From NCBI RefSeq assembly GCF_026130545.1, contig NZ_JAMOIM010000011.1, positions 62,001 to 126,000 of the forward strand: a stretch of 64,000 nucleotides of DNA. The letters are read 5' to 3'. Source of the DNA: Lichenifustis flavocetrariae (GTDB taxonomy: Bacteria > Pseudomonadota > Alphaproteobacteria > Rhizobiales > Beijerinckiaceae). The notes below the pieces were generated by a model. That model was not told the DNA's origin and did not search any database. It saw nothing but the letters and a program-made list of their open reading frames with translations. Position numbers and translations under genes: made by a program. Of the stretch, positions 8,731-18,590 are shown piece after piece; position 1 is the stretch's first letter, and each line of letters starts with the position of its first letter.

Positions 8731-10218
8731 ATGTTCCGTCTCCTGGTAGGGGCCGCGGGAACATTATTGGCGTCCTGCTCCTTCGACTCGACAAGGCCCG
8801 ATGTGAACATCGCGGTGCCGGCTGCCTTCGAGCACTCCGGTGCCAAGGCCAGCGCCCCGATCAGCACCGATTGGCCGGCCCAGTTCGGCTCTACCGAGCT
8901 GGCCCGCCTTGGCCGCTCGACCGCCGACAATAATCTGGACATCCAGGCCGCGGCAGCGCGCATCCTTCAGGCGGATGCGCAGGCGCAGATCACGGATGCG
9001 GCCCTGCTTCCGACCCTCGATGGCTCAACGAATGCGAGCCGGAGTTGGAGTCCCTCAACGATCCGGTCGAAGACCGGTCCTTTCACGACCTCGGCCAATA
9101 ACTCCTACCAGCTCGGCTTGAGCGCCTCCTACGAACTGGATCTGTGGGGCAAGAACCGGCTTGCGGGATTGGCGGCCGAGCACACCGCCGTGGCCACGCG
9201 TTTCGGGCGCGACGCCGTAGTGCTTTCTTCGGTCGCCGCGACCGTCAATGCCTATTTCACGGTTCTTGCCGCGCAGGACCGACTGAAGGTTGCCGATGAC
9301 AATCTGAAAAGCTCGCGTTTTATCCTCGAAGCCATCAAGGGACGTCTGTCGGTCGGCACGGTGACGGCGCTCGAAGTGGCGCAACAGGAAAGCGTGGTGG
9401 CGCAACAACTTGCGTCCTTCCCACCTTTGCAGCTTGAGTTGCAGCAGGCAAAGACGCAGATCGCAATTCTGGCGGGTCGGACGCCCGAAAGCCTCAAGAT
9501 CGCGGGAGGCACCCTGACAGCCCTGAAGGTCCCGCCCTTGCGGGCCGGAGTGCCCTCGCAGTTGCTACGCCGCCGGCCCGATGTGGCAGAGGCGGAATCG
9601 ACGCTGCTCTCAGCCGACGCCAGCGTAGCCTCTGCCCAGGCGGCTTTCTTTCCCTCGATCAGCCTCACTGCCAGCGGCGGTCTCGAAAGCCTCCTACTCA
9701 AGACGCTGCTGCGGCCGGAAGCCGCATTCGGATCCTTGGCGAGTGGGCTGACGCAGCCGTTGTTCGATGGGGGCGCCCTGCAGGGGAACCTTGCTCTGCA
9801 GGAAGGGCGTGCACGCGAGTACCTGGCGGATTACCGAAAAGCCATCATCCAAGCCTTTGTCGACGTGGAAAATGCCTTGATCGCGGTGCAACAGGATACC
9901 GAACATGTGAAGCGGTTGTCCGACGTGGTGGACGCATCCCGACGCGCCTACACGATCACCGAAGCGCGACTGAAAGAAGGGACCATCGATATCGTGACGG
10001 TGCTCCAGACCGAGCAGACACTTTTCAGCGCCGAGGATGCACTCGTCGTCGCTCGCCTCAGCCAGTTTCAGGCTTTAGCGAGCTTGGCGCAGGCGCTGGG
10101 GGGTGGTTGGGTGCAACCAGCAAGCGTCGTCATCCCACCCGTGGGCGGTGCTCTCCCGGGAGCCGAACGAATATTGTCGGGGCCGGTCTCAGCAGCCTTG
10201 TCGGGGCCTCGCACGTGA
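8731..10218 (+). CDS. efflux RND outer membrane lipoprotein, NodT/OprM family
   Basis: Outer-membrane channel of a tripartite efflux system. From 8731 (MFRLLVGAAGTLLASCS) it is a 495-residue lipoprotein with the lipobox LLASC, the Cys being residue 16. An upstream in-frame ATG at 8665 would place 22 basic residues before the signal and is less likely. Two repeated coiled-coil halves of the TolC type are recognisable, including SYELDLWGKNR, LLRRRPDVAEAESTLLSADA and LTQPLFDGGAL. Its stop overlaps the fusion-protein start (GTGA), so the two are translationally coupled. Confidence 0.94.
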   Translation: MFRLLVGAAGTLLASCSFDSTRPDVNIAVPAAFEHSGAKASAPISTDWPAQFGSTELARLGRSTADNNLDIQAAAARILQADAQAQITDAALLPTLDGSTNASRSWSPSTIRSKTGPFTTSANNSYQLGLSASYELDLWGKNRLAGLAAEHTAVATRFGRDAVVLSSVAATVNAYFTVLAAQDRLKVADDNLKSSRFILEAIKGRLSVGTVTALEVAQQESVVAQQLASFPPLQLELQQAKTQIAILAGRTPESLKIAGGTLTALKVPPLRAGVPSQLLRRRPDVAEAESTLLSADASVASAQAAFFPSISLTASGGLESLLLKTLLRPEAAFGSLASGLTQPLFDGGALQGNLALQEGRAREYLADYRKAIIQAFVDVENALIAVQQDTEHVKRLSDVVDASRRAYTITEARLKEGTIDIVTVLQTEQTLFSAEDALVVARLSQFQALASLAQALGGGWVQPASVVIPPVGGALPGAERILSGPVSAALSGPRT

Positions 10219-11618
10219 AAAAGGTCGTCTGGCTTGTGCTCGTTCTGGTGGCGGCCTTCGTTGCGGCGGAACGCATCCCTGCGCTGCGCGCCAAGCTTCC
10301 CTGGCTCCCGAATGTTCCAGGACTGACCAACGTGGCTGACACCGGCCAGAACCAGGCCGCCGGAGCACCTGACACCACAGGCGGACGCCGTCGTGGCGCG
10401 GGCGGCGGGGGGCGGCGAGGCGGCGGAGACGGACCAACCCCGGTTCTCGTGGCAGCCGCGCAAACCGCGGATGTGCCGGTGACCGCCGATGTTCTCGGCA
10501 CGGTTCAGGCCACCAACAACGTGACGGTGAGAAGCCAGGTTGACGGCAAGCTCATCGAGTTGGACTTCCAGGACGGTCAGGATGTGACCAAGGGCGACGT
10601 TCTGGCCCGTATCGACCCGGCGCCCTTCCAGGCGACTTACGACCAGGCTGTTGCCAAGAAGGCCCAGGACGAAGCGAACCTCGCCAATTCCCAGGCGGAT
10701 CTCATTCGCTACACCAAGCTCGCCGCCACGCAGTATGGGTCCGCGCAGCAGGCTGACACGCAGAAGGCGCAGGTGGCGCAAAATAAGGCCCTGATCCAGC
10801 AGGACCAGGCTGCCATCGATAGTGCGAAGACCACGCTTGACTACGCGACGATCCGCGCCCCGATCACGGGACGAACCGGCATTCGACTGATCGACGCCGG
10901 CAATGTGGTGCATGCCTCCGACGCCACCGGGATCGTGACCATCGCCGAAGTTCGGCCGATCGCCGCGATCTTCAACCTGCCGCAACAGCTCCTCGGGCAA
11001 ATCAATGCCGCCCAGGCCGGCGGGCCGCCGCTCAAGCTCGAAGCGTCAAGTCCCGACTCGCACGAGGTGATCGAGACGGGGACATTGCAGGTCATCGACA
11101 ATAGCGTCGATCAGACCACCGGAACCGTGAAGCTGAAAGGCAGCTTCCCCAATTCCGACCTGCAGCTCTGGCCGGGCCAATTCGTGAATCTTCGTCTCAC
11201 GATCTCGGTCGAGCGCAACGTCGTTGTCGTTCCTACACCCGCCATTCAGCGTGGTCCGGATGGGCCCTTCGTTTTTATCGTTCAGCCGGACGCCACGGTT
11301 CACCTGCAAAAAGTGAAGGTCGGGCGACAAACCGAAGATCGCAGCGTGATCGCGGAAGGTCTCAAACCGGGCGACAGTGTCGTCACGACAGGCTTCACCC
11401 GTCTGACGGACGGGGCCAAGGTAGCGGTGTCAAAACCCACAGCCGACGCTGAAACGAAAGGGCCTGCCGATGCGGGCCAGGCGGTCCAGCCAGCGGAGCC
11501 AAACACCGGGACCGACAGCGGCAATCGCAAAGCCCGCCATCTCCACCGAAGTAATTCGGCGCAGGCTGAAGGCTCAGCTGGAACCCAGGCGAAACCGGCG
11601 CCTGCCGCGCAGGATTGA
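10215..11618 (+). CDS. efflux RND transporter periplasmic adaptor subunit
   Basis: Membrane fusion protein (HlyD/MdtA type) linking an RND pump to the outer-membrane channel. I start it at the GTG at 10215, which overlaps the preceding stop (GTGA) and gives a membrane anchor VKKVVWLVLVLVAAFVAAE; the length is then 467 residues. A Gly/Arg-rich linker (about residues 58-75) precedes the lipoyl half-motif VDGKLIELDFQDGQDV and a coiled-coil hairpin with the second lipoyl half YATIRAPITGRTGIRLID. The Pro/Thr-rich tail after about residue 410 is low complexity. The cognate pump gene lies after an intervening ParA gene. Confidence 0.94.
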   Translation: MKKVVWLVLVLVAAFVAAERIPALRAKLPWLPNVPGLTNVADTGQNQAAGAPDTTGGRRRGAGGGGRRGGGDGPTPVLVAAAQTADVPVTADVLGTVQATNNVTVRSQVDGKLIELDFQDGQDVTKGDVLARIDPAPFQATYDQAVAKKAQDEANLANSQADLIRYTKLAATQYGSAQQADTQKAQVAQNKALIQQDQAAIDSAKTTLDYATIRAPITGRTGIRLIDAGNVVHASDATGIVTIAEVRPIAAIFNLPQQLLGQINAAQAGGPPLKLEASSPDSHEVIETGTLQVIDNSVDQTTGTVKLKGSFPNSDLQLWPGQFVNLRLTISVERNVVVVPTPAIQRGPDGPFVFIVQPDATVHLQKVKVGRQTEDRSVIAEGLKPGDSVVTTGFTRLTDGAKVAVSKPTADAETKGPADAGQAVQPAEPNTGTDSGNRKARHLHRSNSAQAEGSAGTQAKPAPAAQD

Positions 11619-11683
11619 GTTCGAGGACAAAAAATAAGTGCCCTCCTTTAATAACCATGACAATTTTGTGACATACTTGATTC

Positions 11684-12481
11684 ATGCTCAGGGGCTACTC
11701 CGCACGAATCATCGCTGTTGCCAATCGAAAGGGCGGCGTTGGGAAATCAACGACCGTCGTTAATCTTGCAGCGGAGCTTGCCAACCGAGGCTACCGGGTG
11801 CTGGCGGTCGATCTCGATCCGCAGGGCCATGCCGGCCTGGGACTTGGCATCCTGGCGCGCGCCGCCGACAAGACGGCTCACAGCGCCCTCGTCGAACGGC
11901 AGGTCTGGCTCGGAACAAGCATTCGGTCGACAGCGATCAAGAACCTGGATGTTCTCCCGGCGGATCGTGAGTTCGACGGCGTCATCCACGCGTCCGATCC
12001 GCGCTGTCTCGCCAAGGCTCTCGCGCCCTTGCGATCGCGCTATGACGTGATCCTGATCGATACGCCTCCCGGCAGCGCCAACCTGATCGTCTGCGCCCTC
12101 CTGGCGTCAGACGGCGTTCTGGTGCCTACGCTGCTCGAACATCTCTCCTTCGATGGGGTGCGGCAGTTCTCGCGCACCTATCATCACGTCGCGATGGGGT
12201 TGAATGCCGCACTGATGGGGCTCGCGATTGTCCCGACGCGGGTCGACCTGCGAAGCAAGGTCCAGCAGCATGTGCTCAGCCAGCTCAATCGAGGGTTCGG
12301 CCTCAGTCAGGTGATGCCTGGCATTAGGGTCGACATTTCTCTGTGCGAGGCCTTCGGGCATCACGAACCTGTTCGCTGCTACAAGTCCGGAAGCCGGGCG
12401 GTCGGCGACTTCGCCCGGGTGGCAGACGACGTGATTCACCGCTTCGCGTGTCACGAGATTGGCGTGGAAGCCGTCAATTAG
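11684..12481 (+). CDS. orphan ParA family ATPase
   Basis: A 265-residue deviant Walker ATPase of the ParA/Soj/MinD family. The deviant Walker A is KGGVGKSTT (residues about 16-24), followed by VDLDPQGHAGLGLG and the Walker B-type VILIDTPPG near residue 125. There is no N-terminal HTH, no ParB and no parS-like repeat nearby, so plasmid partition is unlikely. Such orphan ParAs position protein complexes in some bacteria. It sits between the adaptor and the pump gene of an efflux system, with an AT-rich 65-nt gap upstream that may hold its own promoter. Function unknown. Confidence 0.88.
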   Translation: MLRGYSARIIAVANRKGGVGKSTTVVNLAAELANRGYRVLAVDLDPQGHAGLGLGILARAADKTAHSALVERQVWLGTSIRSTAIKNLDVLPADREFDGVIHASDPRCLAKALAPLRSRYDVILIDTPPGSANLIVCALLASDGVLVPTLLEHLSFDGVRQFSRTYHHVAMGLNAALMGLAIVPTRVDLRSKVQQHVLSQLNRGFGLSQVMPGIRVDISLCEAFGHHEPVRCYKSGSRAVGDFARVADDVIHRFACHEIGVEAVN

Positions 12482-12567
12482 CCATTTAAGCGCCGTAGAA
12501 AGACATCTACGAGTCCTGAACTTGGTAGGGTGGTGCGCGTCAACATCAGCAGAGATCATGCGCCGGG

Positions 12568-15500
12568 ATGGCCCGCATGAACGTCTCCTCCCTGTTTATC
12601 CTGAGGCCGATAGCGACGTCGCTTCTCGCGGTGGCAGTTCTGCTTGCGGGCATTCTCGGGTACAGGCAGCTTTCCGTCGCCTCGTTGCCGCAAGTCGATT
12701 TTCCGACGATTCAGGTCACCACGCAGCTTCCGGGCGCGAATCCTGACACGATCTCCTCGCTTGTAACGGCCTCGCTCGAGCGTCAATTCGGCCAGATCCC
12801 GTCGCTCGCGACCATGTCGTCGCAAAGCTCCTTTGGCCTGAGCCAAATCACTCTGCAGTTCGAACTCGGGCGCGATATCGATGCAGCCGCGCAGGATGTG
12901 CAATCGGCCATCAATGCGGCGGCTTCAACGCTTCCGAAGAACCTGCCGTACCCGCCCACCTATTCAAAGGTAAACCCGGCCGACACGCCCATCCTCACGC
13001 TCGCGCTGACCTCGGATACCGTGGCGCTGCGCAGCCTGAGCGATGTTGCCGATACCCTGCTGGGGCCCCGATTGAGCCAGGTCACCGGCGTCGGCCATGT
13101 GGCGGTCGAGGGCAACATCCGGCCGGCGATCCGCATCCAGGCCGACCTCACACGGCTCGCGGCCTATGGCATCGCCATCGAGGATCTGCGCAACGCCATC
13201 GTGGCCGCCAATGTGGCGGGATCGAAAGGCTCGCTCGACGGCAAGCAGCAGGCCTACACGATCGAGGCCAACGATCAGATACAGGCTGCAGACATCTATA
13301 AGACGATCGTGGTCGCCTATCGCAACAATGCGCCGGTGCTGCTGCGGGATGTCGCCGACGTTCTCGACGGCCTCGAAAACGCGCGCGTCGCCGGCTGGTA
13401 CAAGGGCCACCCGGCCGTCATCATCGACGTGCAGCGTCAGCCGGGCGCCAATGTGGTCGAAACGGTCGATCGGCTGAAACGCGAGATTCCGAAGCTGAAG
13501 GGCTCGCTGTCGGCCGGCGTGGATCTCCAGATCGTCCACGATTCGACGGAAACCATCCGGGCCTCGATCGCCGATGTGCAGTTCACTCTGGTTCTGAGTG
13601 CTGCTCTCGTGGTGCTGGTGGTGTTGCTGTTTCTGCGCACCTTACGCGCCACGATCATCGCGGGCGTGGCCCTGCCCTTGTCGATCGTCGCGACCTTCGG
13701 GGTCATGTGGTTCGCGGGCTTCTCGCTGAACAATCTGTCGCTCATGGCCTTGACCATCTCGACGGGATTCGTCGTCGACGACGCGATCGTGATGATCGAG
13801 AACATCGTTCGCAAGATCGAGGAAGGCGAGACACCGCTCCAGGCGGCGCTGAGTGGCGCGCGCGAAATCGGCTTTACGGTGATCTCGTTGACCCTGTCGC
13901 TTGTCGCCGTCTTCATCCCGCTGCTGTTCATGACCGGAATCGTTGGCCGCATGTTCCGGGAATTCGCCCTCACGCTCACCTTTTCGGTGGTGGTCTCGGC
14001 CGTGGTGTCGCTGACGCTCACGCCGATGATGTGCGGGCGATTGCTCAAGGCCGTCCCGCACGATTTCCGCGAGCCCTGGTACATGCGGCTGGCCGAAGCC
14101 CCGATCACCGGCATGGCTCGGTTCTATGAGATGACGCTCCACTGGGCTCTGCGGCGACAAAGTCTGATGTTGCTTCTCACCCTCGTCACGATCGGGATGA
14201 CGGCCTACCTATATCTTGTTGTGCCGAAAGGGTTTCTGCCAGATCAGGATACGGGATTGATCAAAGCCGTCATCGAGGGGTCGCCGACGGCATCCTTCGC
14301 CGACATGGCTCGCCTTCAGGCAGAAGCCGAGGCCGCGATCCGCGACGATCCGGATGTGACCGGTGTTGTAACGGTGCTCGGTGTCGGTCTTCTCAATCCC
14401 ACTCCGAACGTCGCCAGCCTACAGATCGGGCTGCGCTCCGCGGAAATCCGAAAAAGTACAGCCGCCGCCGTTTCCGAACGGCTCCGCGAGCGGCTCTCCC
14501 GAGTGCCAGGGCTTACGGCCTACGTGAAGCCGGTGCAGGATATTCAGATCGCCACGCAGACGAGCCGGTCCCAGTATCAATACACGCTCACCTCGACCGA
14601 CAATAGCGCGCTCAGCGACTGGACTCCGAAACTCGTCGAGGCCATGCGCCGGGACGGCACCTTCCTGCATGTCGCCAACGAGGTGCAGGACGGCGGCCTG
14701 CGGGCTTTCGTGGACATCGACCGCGGCAAGGCAGGGCGCCTCGGCGTCTCGGCACAGCTTATCGACGACACGCTCTATGACGCCTTCGGCCAGCGCCAGA
14801 TTTCGACCATCTACGCCCAGGCGAACCAATACCGGGTCATTCTGGAAGCTGCGCCCCGCTATCTTACAGATCCGGCCGTGCTCGACCGGCTTTACGTCGG
14901 CATTTCAGGCGGCGCGCAGGTGCCGCTCGTATCCTTCGCGACGCTGAAACGCATCACGGCACCGCTCTCGATCGCGCATCTCGAACAGTTCCCCAGCGAT
15001 ACGATTTCGTTCGACCTGCCGGAAGGAACGTCGCTCGGCGAGGCCGTCCAGAGGATCTCGACGATCGAACAAGGCATCAGCATGCCCGATACGGTGATCG
15101 GCAGCTTCGGAGGCGACGCGGCCGAATTCACCAAGTCGCTCGCCGGCGAACCATGGCTGATCCTGGCCGCTGTCGTGACGATCTATCTGGTTCTCGGCGT
15201 GCTCTACGAGAGCTACATCCATCCATTGACGATCCTCTCCACCCTGCCCTCAGCCGGCGTCGGGGCCATCCTGGCCTTGATGCTGTGCAAGCAGGAACTC
15301 TCGATCGTTGCCTTGATCGGCATCATCCTGCTGATGGGCATCGTCAAGAAGAACGCCATCATGATGATCGATTTCGCGACCGCGGCCGAGCGCGAGGAGG
15401 GTTTAAGCCCGTTTGACGCGATCGAGCGGGCGTGCCGCCTGCGTTTTCGCCCGATCATGATGACGACGCTCGCGGCCCTTTTTGGCGCCGTCCCCCTCGC

Positions 15501-15720
15501 TTTCGCGCATGGCTCTGGCGCCGAATTGCGTGTGCCCCTGGGGATCACCATCATCGGTGGTCTGTTGGTCAGCCAGGTGCTGACCCTCTATACGACGCCG
15601 GTGATCTATCTGCTGATGGACCGCGTCGGTCGCCGCTTCGGCCTCGGCATTCAACGCGGCGAAGCGATCCCAATCGAGGAGGAACGCTATCCCGTGGTGT
15701 CTCAGAGGGCGGCGGAGTAA
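12568..15720 (+). CDS. efflux RND transporter permease, MdtB/MdtC-like
   Basis: Proton-driven inner-membrane pump of the hydrophobic/amphiphilic efflux RND family, 1050 residues, the family norm. The N-terminus MNVSSLFILRPIATSLL resembles MdtB and MuxB. The start may be the ATG at 12568 or the one three codons later (12577). The proton-relay acidic pair of TM4 is seen in STGFVVDDAIVMIENI. Two repeats, each a TM bundle plus a large periplasmic loop, are evident. With the adaptor and outer-membrane genes upstream it forms a complete drug or metabolite exporter; the substrate is not predictable. Confidence 0.95.
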   Translation: MARMNVSSLFILRPIATSLLAVAVLLAGILGYRQLSVASLPQVDFPTIQVTTQLPGANPDTISSLVTASLERQFGQIPSLATMSSQSSFGLSQITLQFELGRDIDAAAQDVQSAINAAASTLPKNLPYPPTYSKVNPADTPILTLALTSDTVALRSLSDVADTLLGPRLSQVTGVGHVAVEGNIRPAIRIQADLTRLAAYGIAIEDLRNAIVAANVAGSKGSLDGKQQAYTIEANDQIQAADIYKTIVVAYRNNAPVLLRDVADVLDGLENARVAGWYKGHPAVIIDVQRQPGANVVETVDRLKREIPKLKGSLSAGVDLQIVHDSTETIRASIADVQFTLVLSAALVVLVVLLFLRTLRATIIAGVALPLSIVATFGVMWFAGFSLNNLSLMALTISTGFVVDDAIVMIENIVRKIEEGETPLQAALSGAREIGFTVISLTLSLVAVFIPLLFMTGIVGRMFREFALTLTFSVVVSAVVSLTLTPMMCGRLLKAVPHDFREPWYMRLAEAPITGMARFYEMTLHWALRRQSLMLLLTLVTIGMTAYLYLVVPKGFLPDQDTGLIKAVIEGSPTASFADMARLQAEAEAAIRDDPDVTGVVTVLGVGLLNPTPNVASLQIGLRSAEIRKSTAAAVSERLRERLSRVPGLTAYVKPVQDIQIATQTSRSQYQYTLTSTDNSALSDWTPKLVEAMRRDGTFLHVANEVQDGGLRAFVDIDRGKAGRLGVSAQLIDDTLYDAFGQRQISTIYAQANQYRVILEAAPRYLTDPAVLDRLYVGISGGAQVPLVSFATLKRITAPLSIAHLEQFPSDTISFDLPEGTSLGEAVQRISTIEQGISMPDTVIGSFGGDAAEFTKSLAGEPWLILAAVVTIYLVLGVLYESYIHPLTILSTLPSAGVGAILALMLCKQELSIVALIGIILLMGIVKKNAIMMIDFATAAEREEGLSPFDAIERACRLRFRPIMMTTLAALFGAVPLAFAHGSGAELRVPLGITIIGGLLVSQVLTLYTTPVIYLLMDRVGRRFGLGIQRGEAIPIEEERYPVVSQRAAE

Positions 15721-15773
15721 GGCAGCTTTCCTGATCAGCAGGCGCACAGCCGAGGACCATTGGACCTAACGCG

Positions 15774-17192
15774 CTAGAAGCGGAAATAGATGAATGGGCT
15801 ATATGATCCGCTCAGGATCTTCACGCTTGACGCCGATATGAGCAGAATGGCGATGATACATCCCACGCCGGACATGTAGACGGGAGTCCGTCTCGGCCAA
15901 GGCGGCATAGGCGACACCAGCGAGGCGCTGCGCAGCATGTGCGGCACGATACGCGTGGCGAACAGGATGGCGAGCACGAGGACGAGCTGTTCCTGTCCGT
16001 TCAGAAGATGCCAAGCATCGACTTCATCGGACGCCGTGGGGACGATCATAGTCTGCAGCATGCCGAACGCTTGTGTCACGTTGTCGGCGCGAAAGAGCAC
16101 CCAGCCGAAAATGACGGCGAGCATCGTATAAAGATGCTGGAAGGCGCGCGGCAAGCGGCGCAAAACCTCTCCCCACCCAAGCCGTTCGAGAACCAACAAA
16201 AGCCCGTGATAGATGCCCCAAAGGACGAATGTCCATCCGGCGCCATGCCACAAGCCGCAGAGAAGAAAGACGATAATCAGATTACGGTAGGTCTGCAGTG
16301 CCCCGTTGCGGTTACCCCCAAGGGGAATATAAAGGTAGTCGAGGAACCACTTCGATAAACTCATATGCCAGCGACGCCAAAACTCGGTCACCGAGCGAGA
16401 AATATATGGTGAGTTGAAATTTCTCGGGAAGTGAAATCCTGTCAGCCATCCCAGTCCGATGGCCATATTCGAGTAGCCGCTGAAGTCGAAGAGGATCTGC
16501 AGCGTATAGCAGACAGCAGCCAGCCATGCGGTGGTCGTGCTTAAACTTGCCCCGTTCACGAAGAGCGGATCAGCGACGCCTGCAAGCGTATCGGCAATCA
16601 GCACCTTTTGACCTAGACCGAGGCAGAACAGGTATAAACCAAAATAGACGTGCCTGCCGGTCACCACACGCTTTCTCAGTTGTCGGGCAATCGTATGAAA
16701 CCGCAGGATCGGTCCCGAGATCAATTGAGGAAACATCAGTATGTACAACGACAATCTTAAGAACGACCGCTCGGCGCGCGCCACTCGTCGATAGATGTCA
16801 ACCAGATAGGAGATCGCGTGGAATGTGAAAAATGACACACCCAGTGGCAGGTGCAGCCGAGAGCTCCATTCGAGCGAGGGCGCGTTCCAACCGAACGAGG
16901 CAACGAGGAAATTCGTATATTTAAAAAACACCAGCACAACCAAGTTGATGGCAACGCCAGCGAGCAGAGCCAAACGCCTTGCAGGCTCTGACTCGTTTCT
17001 GTCGATCCAGAGAGCTACAAAATAGTTCACCACCACCGACGCGAGGACGATCGATGTGTACCAACCTTCCCCAATGAAGTAAAAACCCAAGCTGAACACA
17101 ACATAGACGAGGTTTTTATCTTTTAAAAAGCAGTATACGAGCAAAAATATTGGTAGAAATAAAAACAAAAAGGAAACACTAGAGAAAACCAT
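15774..17192 (-). CDS. MBOAT family O-acyltransferase, AlgI-like
   Basis: A 472-residue polytopic membrane protein of the membrane-bound O-acyltransferase family, like AlgI, which passes acetyl groups across the membrane for polysaccharide O-acetylation. The family segments are SVTEFWRRWHMSLSKWFLDYLYIPLGGNR and LCGLWHGAGWTFVLWGIYHG, the second holding the invariant catalytic His. It follows the AlgJ-like gene with a 9-nt gap on the same strand, so the two probably work as a pair. The coding strand near the start is noticeably AT-rich compared with neighbouring genes, which suggests transfer from elsewhere. Confidence 0.93.
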   Translation of the reverse strand: MVFSSVSFLFLFLPIFLLVYCFLKDKNLVYVVFSLGFYFIGEGWYTSIVLASVVVNYFVALWIDRNESEPARRLALLAGVAINLVVLVFFKYTNFLVASFGWNAPSLEWSSRLHLPLGVSFFTFHAISYLVDIYRRVARAERSFLRLSLYILMFPQLISGPILRFHTIARQLRKRVVTGRHVYFGLYLFCLGLGQKVLIADTLAGVADPLFVNGASLSTTTAWLAAVCYTLQILFDFSGYSNMAIGLGWLTGFHFPRNFNSPYISRSVTEFWRRWHMSLSKWFLDYLYIPLGGNRNGALQTYRNLIIVFLLCGLWHGAGWTFVLWGIYHGLLLVLERLGWGEVLRRLPRAFQHLYTMLAVIFGWVLFRADNVTQAFGMLQTMIVPTASDEVDAWHLLNGQEQLVLVLAILFATRIVPHMLRSASLVSPMPPWPRRTPVYMSGVGCIIAILLISASSVKILSGSYSPFIYFRF

Positions 17193-17201
17193 CTGCGCAA
17201 C

Positions 17202-18524
17202 TCAGTTACTACTGGCCTTTGATTGAAGTTGGGCGAGATCGTTTCCATAACCCGCGATACGATCTGTGTTCCCTTCCTGGATCAAAAACGCAACCCTATC
17301 ATAAGGAAAACGCTGCTTAACTCGGGTGAGAAGCTCTCCAATCGTCTGACTTTTCATATCGTTGCTCGTCACATGGATCAATTTTGAAAAGCCTCCGGCA
17401 AAAACCTTAGCACCCAAATCTCCGAACGAATCCGACACAAGCAGTAGTCTGTCGGGATCGATGGCTTTCGAATTTTCGAACACGTGGGTTACGATCCGTG
17501 GGGTGTCGAACAAGCTGGAAATGTCGGCCGCGAGGGCCTTGGCGGCTTGCTCGTCGGATCTCACGTTCGCGTTGCTGATCTGATAGACGGGCCTGTATCG
17601 AGTTATGCCATAACTCAGCAGAAGTTCGGCTGGCTTCCGTGTCAGATCCAGCTTTTCCGGCACGTCACCGCTGATGCCAAGGGCTCGAAGATACGCATCC
17701 CGTACGACCTTAAGGCTCAGCCCATCCGCGTGCCAATTGGCTTTTGGAAAAAAAGCACCATCATCTCTGGCGGCTCTCATTTGCGCGACGGGATAGACAT
17801 AGCGCATGTTGGCTGGTGCCTCGATGCGACTTAGCGGTGAACTCCCCCTTGCCCGATCGGAGCAAGCACGGCGGTACCGCGGTGGCACGGATAGCGGGAG
17901 GCGATCACCGTAGAGCGTCTCGAGAGTAGGCACTACGATGACGTCGATCGGGATTTGCCTGGCCTGCGCGAAGGACGAGATGGCCGGAAGTGAGTTTTGA
18001 AAGGCCGCGTCAACCTCTTCGCTGTGCGCATGAATGCACACATTTTCGAAGATGTTGTTCAAGTGGTCGTCGTCCGAGCCGTTGAGAAAAATGAACCCGT
18101 CGGCACCCATGGTGACCCTGCGCTGCGGCGCGGTGTTTAGAACATCGAGAAGGAAGGCCTTCTGGAAATGCGAAACTCCGACGATGGGAAAAATGCGATC
18201 GGACAGCCACTTCTGAACCTGCGAGGAATACTGGGCCGGATCAGACCAGAAAAGCGAGGACTGCGGGATGGCAGTCAAGGTCCGGTTGTGGAACTGTTCC
18301 AGATAGCCGCGGTCTTGCCAGTAAATGCCGATCGTCGGGATCAGCAGGACACAGCTGACGATCAGCAAGCCTAATTTGCTGGGAAGGGAAATGAGCGCAT
18401 TTTGTGCAGCACCGCGGCGAAGCTTCGGACTCATGAAGAAGGTGTCTGCAGGAGAGAAAAACCCGGAGGTGGAGCCTCCGAATGCGTCAGGACCAAACGC
18501 ATCGAACTCGACTCCCCGTTTCAT
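17202..18524 (-). CDS. AlgJ/AlgX-like SGNH acetyltransferase, membrane anchored
   Basis: A 440-residue protein with one N-terminal transmembrane span (about 51-69) and a periplasmic SGNH-hydrolase-like domain, as in AlgJ/AlgX enzymes that O-acetylate exopolysaccharide. The nucleophile block is VSDSFGD (Ser366). The Asp-x-His motif of the family appears to read Asn-x-His (N263, H265 in KANWHADG), so the acid may be replaced or supplied by D267. It is followed directly by the MBOAT gene. No polysaccharide biosynthesis genes are adjacent, so the acceptor polymer is unknown. Confidence 0.78.
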   Translation of the reverse strand: MKRGVEFDAFGPDAFGGSTSGFFSPADTFFMSPKLRRGAAQNALISLPSKLGLLIVSCVLLIPTIGIYWQDRGYLEQFHNRTLTAIPQSSLFWSDPAQYSSQVQKWLSDRIFPIVGVSHFQKAFLLDVLNTAPQRRVTMGADGFIFLNGSDDDHLNNIFENVCIHAHSEEVDAAFQNSLPAISSFAQARQIPIDVIVVPTLETLYGDRLPLSVPPRYRRACSDRARGSSPLSRIEAPANMRYVYPVAQMRAARDDGAFFPKANWHADGLSLKVVRDAYLRALGISGDVPEKLDLTRKPAELLLSYGITRYRPVYQISNANVRSDEQAAKALAADISSLFDTPRIVTHVFENSKAIDPDRLLLVSDSFGDLGAKVFAGGFSKLIHVTSNDMKSQTIGELLTRVKQRFPYDRVAFLIQEGNTDRIAGYGNDLAQLQSKASSN

Positions 18525-18590
18525 TCAGAAAAGACCAGCCTCGACAACCTCTGGTGCCACAAGCCGGATCACGCCTCTGGTCTCCTCGAT

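Noticed and set aside
10068-11000. A 310-codon minus-strand frame opposite the efflux adaptor
   Set aside because: The plus strand encodes a full lipoyl-type adaptor in this interval; the opposite frame has no domain pattern.
11684-12481. Plasmid partition locus or integrated plasmid
   Set aside because: There is no parB, parS-like repeat, replication gene or change in surroundings; only a single ParA-like gene is present.
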